A DNA stretch of 64,000 nt from Fragilariopsis cylindrus CCMP1102 (lineage: Eukaryota > Bacillariophyta > Bacillariophyceae > Bacillariales > Bacillariaceae). Each line of letters opens with the position of its first letter. Positions within the stretch are counted from its first letter, which is position 1. The stretch covers positions 1-64,000 of the forward strand of contig FMBT01000413.1 of the NCBI GenBank assembly GCA_900095095.1, read 5' to 3'. The notes beneath the pieces were generated by a model. The model saw nothing but the letters and a program-made list of their open reading frames with translations, made no database searches and was not told where the DNA came from. This document shows positions 58,301 through 64,000 of the stretch, piece after piece. The translations under genes and the position numbers were made by a program.

Positions 58301-59913
58301 GTAAGAGATGATTTTACTGGCAATACAACGTCAGAGATAAGTTTAATTGATATCTCTAAAGCAATCGGTGATGGTCGTTTGAATGACTCTCTTCTGCAAT
58401 TTGAAAAACATGTTGAGTCAAAGAAGACTCTGGTAGGAACAGGAAGAAGCAATCTTATACAAAAATGTTTTGTATGTGGTAAACCAACAACAACATTCTG
58501 CACAATATGCAAGAAAGAAGTTACAAGGACTAATAAAGAAACCAAGGTAGTAGAAACATTGAAGGTGCCGATACCTCTTTGTTTTTTTGGTACTAAAAGA
58601 AACAAAGTATCAACGCCTGGCTTATGCTTCTTACGATATCACACACCACACCATTTTGGTCTTTGTATGAGTGATTCAAAAGCAAGAAATAAGAAGGAAA
58701 AAGATTGGAATGAACCAACAAAAAAGCAGAAGGAAAATTGGGAGGAGTACATGCAAACTTGTCTATCCTACTGTAGAGATGTTGATGTTTCAGACAGAAG
58801 TAGTAACTCTACTGGTACTTGTACGGATACTACTAGTAACAACGAAAGCAATTTTCATCAGAAACAGCAAGATAATAATAGTAGCAGTAATAGCAATGAT
58901 GGCAATGTGAACGGACATGATGCATCAGAACAAAGACCATTAGCAAAATTAGAAGTGAATATAAACAATAATAATAATGATGATGATAATGACAATGAAA
59001 CAGATGACAATGATGTTATGGTTCTTGGTATTTCTGGTGGTGTTACATACCAGATTTAGATGAAATTATAATGAATAATTAAATACATATATGACATGAA
59101 TTAACTTCCAATGGTCCGTTGACAATACATCCATACGTTTGTTGTACTATTATACTATTTAAAATTTGTAACTCGAAGTTGGCAAAAATGCCATATCTGG
59201 AATCGAGTATTTTTGCGCGTGGTTTTTTAACTAGTGATTTTCAGAAAAATTACTAGTGATTTTCAAAAAAAATTACTAGTGATTTTCATATTGCCCTTAA
59301 TTAAATATTTTGAAAAAGCACTAAGATTTTCATTTTTTCTGAAATTTTGCGCGTATTTTTGACCGGATACGTTACGCGTAACGTATCCAAGGTATGACCA
59401 TACCCTATGATAGTATACCCAAGGTATGATCATACCATATGATAGTATTATTAAGATAGACATATTTTTAAGTTTTTAACAGGAAGATGTGCGTGCCTCT
59501 TCTGAATTTTGTGCGAGCAAAACCCGCATTTTTGTCCACAACACCACTGAACGGTCTAAAAAATTGAAATTTTTGAGTGTGCGCGTCTGTACAACACGAC
59601 AAAGGAGGTGTGCAGGAAGGGGGTTGCCGCAGAGATTTTCCTAACTACTTTATAAAGGCTGTAATAACATTTTGAACAACTGACATTAGCATACATAAGC
59701 TAGATCAACAGAAAGGCATTAATCTTCGCTTTTTGGACATATCTAACTCTTTCAGTGGATGCTATTGGTTCAAATTTTATAAGCCTGGACGTAAGTGGAC
59801 AAATATTTTCCTTTCTTCTAGTGGATTTTCTACGCGCGTCATAGTACAATTTGACGTAGAAAAAAAACTCCTGCGGCGACCCCCTTCTCACAGAAAGCCC
59901 TCACTAAACGATA
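55350..59913 (+). mobile_element. piggyBac-type DNA transposon with spliced transposase
   Basis: A 20-base sequence, ATCGTTTAGTGAGGGCTTTC at 55351-55370, recurs as its exact complement at 59893-59912, and both are bordered by T/A (TATCG...CGATA). A second, inner inverted pair of about 45 bases ('cccccttcctgcacacctc' ... 'tcgtgttgta') lies at about 55386-55422 and 59591-59630. Between them is the transposase gene. The flanks read TA, not the TTAA expected of piggyBac, so the true outer boundary is uncertain. The gene has no stops or frame breaks, so the element may be recent. Confidence 0.7.
55689..59059 (+). CDS. piggyBac-type transposase (DDE_Tnp_1_7 fold), four exons
   Basis: Four exons, 55689-56384, 56502-56988, 57078-57829 and 57923-59059, join in phases 0, 1 and 0 with GT-AG borders to give 1023 aa with no stop. 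The N-terminal ~230 residues are acidic and variable. From residue ~300 the family pattern appears: 'FTAKEIIRFDGILMYNGVRG', ALHHLWSD, 'MRPTRFLDIKKYLKYND'. The catalytic Asp candidates are in DIVGDETTYG (~436), PHIVADNYFTHELLLDWLGA (~526) and 'FYGAIDTIDAVIKK' (~657-660). A C-terminal cysteine/histidine domain (~826-893: CFVCGKPTTTFCTICKK ... CFLRYHTPHHFGLC) matches the position of the DNA-binding zinc domain of piggyBac enzymes. The Asn/Asp-rich tail is disordered. It cuts and pastes its element. The third intron (93 bases) is a multiple of three and open, so it can be misread as coding. Confidence 0.88.
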
Positions 59914-59916
59914 CCC

Positions 59917-60115
59917 TATGCGGCCATCTGTTTACATTTACCGAGTTCTTGAAGTTTGTTTAAAAGGCTATAACAGGAAAACCTATTATTTACACGAAGT
60001 TCTTGTACTGTTCTCACTTTTCGCTATGTCTAAAATTAAATCCAGCTAATATCAGACATACTGTTCTCACTTTTCGCAATGTCTAAAGATAAATCCAGCT
60101 AATATCAGACATGCT
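59917..60115. repeat. Nested duplications at the right edge of the transposon
   Basis: A 52-base unit ('tactgttctcacttttcgc' to 'ccagctaatatcagaca') is tandemly doubled at 60007-60111. A larger direct repeat, 'ccatctgttt..cat' followed by 'gagttcttgaagt', occurs at about 59924-59955 and 60117-60163. Confidence 0.75.
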
Positions 60116-60136
60116 GCCATCTGTTTGCATACTAAA

Positions 60137-63100
60137 TTAATTAATACTGAGTTCTTGAAGTGAGAGGTAAAGGACAACAACAACAACAACACTGATGTGT
60201 TGTATACATACTGGTTGTGCATACTGGTTATATACTTTTGTCAGCCAAACAAAATAATACGAAACAACAAAAACAAAATTTGCTGATTGATAGTAATGTA
60301 GTGCATGATCATTTTGTTGCGCATTTTGTGTAAATTGTTGCATCCAGAAGATTGTACTGTAAGGTAAAAGACAACAACATTGGTATATAACTGGGGCACA
60401 TCATCTCCTGACAACTGACAACAACAATAGTGACTTGGTGTATCACTGGGCCTGGATTCTACCCCTGAGGCATGCGCATGTAGTAGGTGTTAGGTTATAT
60501 TGCTGTCAACAACAAAATATGCAACAGCAACAAGAACTGCTGCACTGTTATATACAATTTATTGTGCACTCATTGGAAACTTTTGCATGTAAAGATGTGT
60601 CCAATAATATTGGTAGATCACTGGTGGATCCACTAACCCTACCTTGATTCTTGCCCACTACTAGTAATACTGGTGGATCATTGGTGGATCAGAACTGCTG
60701 CTTTGGTAGTAGGATCATTGGTTGCACACTCCTTAAAACTTTTAGATGTTGTAAAGGTTGTCTAATAATACTAGTGTATAACCACTTGTGGATCAGCTCC
60801 TGCCTGCCTGCCTGCCTGTGTAGGTTCTATCTTTTAAGGTCAACCACCAAACAATACGAAACAACAACAACAACAACAACAGTAGTAGTAGCAGCAGCAA
60901 TAAAAGTACCATAACACCAACAACAGGAAAAGGGATATTTTTTGCTAGAATTGGTTGCACCCTTCTTGTAAAGTCCTGCATGTAAAGGTTGGTTGGTTGG
61001 TTGGTTGGTATCAATTTCTGGTGGATCCACTCCTGTTGATTCAAGTGTGCCAATGCAGGTTCTCTCATTTCTTGACAACAGCAATAGCAGCAGCAAATCT
61101 ACTGGGATCAATAGCTAACGCTCTAGTTATGCCAAATGGACTTTAACAATATATTTGGAGAGGCTTTTTACTATTAAAGTTAGAGGAAGGAATAGTCCTT
61201 GTGTTATTGCTATCTACTAGCAGTGTGTTTGTCTTGTCTTATTGAATGCGCTGTTAGTGTGATGAGCAGCTGTCTACTGTGAATGAATGACATGTGCATG
61301 TTCTTTGGTTTGAATGGATACCATTAGTCTGTCTGTATGTGCAAGCATGTTCCACCACGTGTAGCTCAATAGCTGCTGTGCTGTGTAGAATAATTTACTA
61401 TGCATTTCTTGTAACCTCTTCCATGATGTAAAGGTTGCATCATTCAGCAACAAATACAGCCTATACATCACCTTCAAGGTTGAATAGGCAAGAGGGAGAT
61501 ACCATATTCAATAGAAGAATGCACTATTTGCAAGGGTCTATTAGAATATCGGCCCACGCACAAATAGTAACGGCGTAATCCAAACAGGTGCTAACAAAAT
61601 ATTCATAATAGAGTAATCCAAACAGCACATTATTCATTCTTCACATCATCCTTCATATCATTCTCCACCAACATCATCAATTACAACACACTAGCTATTG
61701 AGTTGCTAGCGCGACACCTGCCAAAAGCAAACCTTAACCCTATCGCGCGCATGGCACGCGCGTAGGCCAGACCGTGAGCCAGTGACTAAGCGCAACTCAC
61801 ATCCATTCAATCCGATAAGCCAAAAGCCTATCATCCGAATGAAAGCAAACCCAATACAATAGCAATAGAGATCATCCTCATAATCTAAATATAACACAGT
61901 TAATAAGAACTCAGATCTCTCTCTCTCTTGTAGTCGAGTGTAGATGTCTTAATACTAGCTAGCATTCATACCTATTATTCACAAACCTTTTTAGTAACCC
62001 TGCCCAATTGACATCTTAATAATAATTACTGCTACTGTGCTCATGTGCAAGCATTATTTGTTGTGCACCGCTTCCTGTAAACTTCTGCAGATAAAATCTT
62101 GGAATCACCATACAATGATATCACACTGTTATAGGCTAGTTCCATCCCAAACCAGCACCCTTGCACCAGGGAATTTTTTCTGAAATTATTAAGAATTGAA
62201 ATGGAAAATTATCCCATCATCATGACAATGGGAATGTATTGAATCAAACCTCCATGGATATCAATTTGTTTAATACAAACTTATAGGACAAGATATAGAT
62301 ATTTGTGCTGTTAAAGAGGTGCGCTATGAATATTTTTTTCATGTCCATCCGTCCGTCTTGTTGCATATTGTTTACTACGTACTTGGATCCATCCGGAACT
62401 TGCCTATATATAATGTATCTGATTGATAACACAACCAACCCTGTAAACTTATTATCCTTCCACAGAGTGAAGAAAGATGATGTACTCACACAACCTGTAA
62501 AAATGAATGTGTCTAGCAGCAGCTACCTTTTTAGAAGGCTCTTCACACTAGACTGTAGTGTGTAGACTTACTTCCTGAACTATCATATGGTATGAATATT
62601 AGTCTTTATTAGAAATTGTGGGCTTGCTTAGGAGCATGTTCTATGTATATATATGTGTATTTACTTGTGACTCTTGTGTCTCCCTTACAGAAAGATGTCC
62701 AGTAATAGTAGTATCTTAGCGGATCACTGCTTAGGAGCTTGTTATATGTATGTGTTCATTTACTTGTGACTCTTGTGTCTCTTTCATAGAAAGATGTCCA
62801 GTAATAATAATATCTTGGCGGATCCACTCCTGCGTGCCTGCCCATGTACATGGCGCCACACGTGGGTTTTATTTCTTTCTGTTAACAGCCCAACCAAGCA
62901 ATATGGAACAGCAAAAAGAACTGCTACTTTGTTAGTATAATTGGTTATGCATTTCTTGTAAACTTCTGCCTGCATGTAGAGATAATTCACAGTATTTTAC
63001 TGGTAGATCCACTCCTGATCTCCCTATGCATGTTCTAAATCTTTTGTTAACAAAGCTATACAAAACAACAGCAGGAACTATTGTGCTGTGTTTGAACTGT

Positions 63101-63240
63101 GTTTGAACTGATCATGCACTTCCTGTGAACTTCTGCACATGTGAAAATGTTGTAGTATAGTTGGGGTAAAGGACAACTCAATATTGTTGGATTACTGCTT
63201 GGTGGATCCACCACACCATATCACACCACACAAATCCATA
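60137..63240. repeat. Long tract of degenerate ~200-bp repeats
   Basis: A loose unit recurs many times: an opening 'aggtaaaggacaacaac', a 'caacaacaaaatatgcaaca' / 'caaacaatacgaaacaac' box, 'aactgctgc(a/t)ctgtt', 'tgcacttcctgtaaacttctgc', 'atgtaaag(g/a)t', and 'atcactggtggatccactcctg'. Clear examples begin near 60360, 60520, 60690, 60840, 61030, 62670, 62790, 62890 and 63050. A closer pair (about 62630-62700 and 62730-62820) shares 'cttgtgactcttgtgtctc' and 'aaagatgtccagtaatag'. No credible coding frame. It may be an old satellite or a decayed large element. Confidence 0.6.
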
Positions 63241-64000
63241 TTGCATTGAACTCCTCCAAGCTCTTCCCCATAACAATAATAATGCACACACAATTACAAC
63301 AGGTTGTGTGGTGGTGTGTGTATATGATAGGGGGTTGGGGTTATTTGTTTTCAATTGAAACAATTTTACTCTACGTGTCTCTTCTCTTACACTGCGGTGT
63401 TCCCATTAGTATTGTGCTGGTGGTTAGTACACTTATATCTCTTACAATATCAGCTAGTCATTTGAGTTTCATGCAAAAGAGGGCATGTGATGGAGTGGTG
63501 AGTTGAATTGTTGAGTAAGTAAAGAGTCTCTTCTTATTCTGTCCCAGTAGAATAGAAGCAGCAGCAGCAATACAGAAATGAAAAGACAAGAGTCTCTTCT
63601 TATTCTATCCCAGTAGAATAGCAGTAGCAGTAGCAATACAGAAATGAAAAGACAGTATGGATTGCTGTGTATGGTAGGCTGATGATGCAGGCAGGCAGGC
63701 TATGAAATTTCGTACAATAATATAACTGGCTACTAGTACTGTATGTGATAATTGAAGAACAACGACTGATACGATTAAAAAGTGTGATTCGAGCAATCAG
63801 AGTTTTAAATTGAGTGAGTCGAGTCGAGTCGAGTCGAGTCGAGTCGAGTCCCATCGCAACCTTCTGCTTGTTCTTTCTTCTTTATATTCATTTTCATTTA
63901 AAAAGTGCTACCGTCGTCGACGATGTTCTGCGTATCCTTTCTTTTCCGCTTTTTTGGACTGATGCCGTTGTCATTGCTATTGAATACCACCATATCCGTC
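63241..64000. other. Gene-free end of window with short repeats
   Basis: A 66-base tandem pair at 63525-63656 (mark 'agtctcttcttattct' and 'acagaaatgaaaagaca'), with AGC repeats in the first copy changed to AGT/AGC in the second. A GAGTC pentamer run is at about 63811-63848. No gene seen. Confidence 0.6.

Noticed and set aside
1-64000. tRNA and rRNA genes
   Set aside because: I looked for T-loop boxes (GTTCRANYC) with pairing arms and for conserved rRNA blocks and found none I could support; a covariance-model scan would be decisive.
1-64000. Retrovirus-like or other capsid-bearing elements
   Set aside because: I saw no reverse transcriptase, integrase, capsid or LTR-type ends in any frame; the long inverted repeats of family A are not direct repeats.

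Overview
The window looks like nuclear DNA of a diatom, or a close stramenopile relative. It is AT-rich, has short introns with GT-AG borders, and codes many proteins rich in runs of Ser, Asn, Gln and Asp. Several genes point to diatoms: a cyclin of the diatom-expanded type, a PSxxPS repeat surface protein with paired six-cysteine ShKT-like modules, a small protein with the diatom-typical 'VHF...WYDKDEY' block, and two proteins whose N-termini resemble bipartite plastid presequences with Phe after the signal cleavage site. I cannot name the species. All identifications come from reading the sequence; no database search was run.

Layout. 1-1217 is the right end of a long inverted-repeat element (called family A here). 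1.5-5.2 kb holds a low-complexity protein gene, a two-exon zinc-type small protein on the minus strand, and a TA-flanked MITE. 5.4-7.5 kb is a second family A piece with a 190-bp tandem array. 8.4-11 kb shows no gene. 11.06-14.4 kb is a PP2A B56 regulatory subunit with a long first intron that contains another open frame. 15.4-16.9 kb is a low-complexity membrane protein. 17.5-24.5 kb is gene-poor, with one good gene at 20.2 kb and two weak gene remnants. 24.6-27.5 kb has a frame-broken plastid-type gene and a four-exon secreted protein gene. 27.7-30 kb is tandem repeats interrupted by a TTAA-flanked element. 30.3 kb codes a small protein with an acylation signal. 34.3 kb is the cyclin. 36.9-41.2 kb is the PSxxPS gene. 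43.6-48.8 kb holds two family A elements, one complete and carrying a nested TTAA element. 49.7-55 kb has two low-complexity genes, a broken SET-domain gene and a plastid-type gene. 55.35-59.91 kb is a piggyBac-type transposon with an uninterrupted spliced transposase gene. From 60 kb to the end is mostly degenerate repeats.

How the parts relate. The host genes do not form one pathway. Signalling and cell-cycle functions occur (PP2A B56, cyclin, a protein with two PKA-type sites), but nothing in the sequence links them. The clearest theme is mobile DNA: an apparently complete piggyBac-type transposase, two other elements flanked by TTAA (the usual piggyBac target), one TTAA-bounded mini-hairpin, two copies of a TA-flanked MITE, and four pieces of a large inverted-repeat family that carries satellite-like arrays. 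Three otherwise recognisable host genes (plastid protein, PSxxPS protein, SET protein) lose frame inside conserved parts, so either pseudogenes or base-level assembly errors are present.
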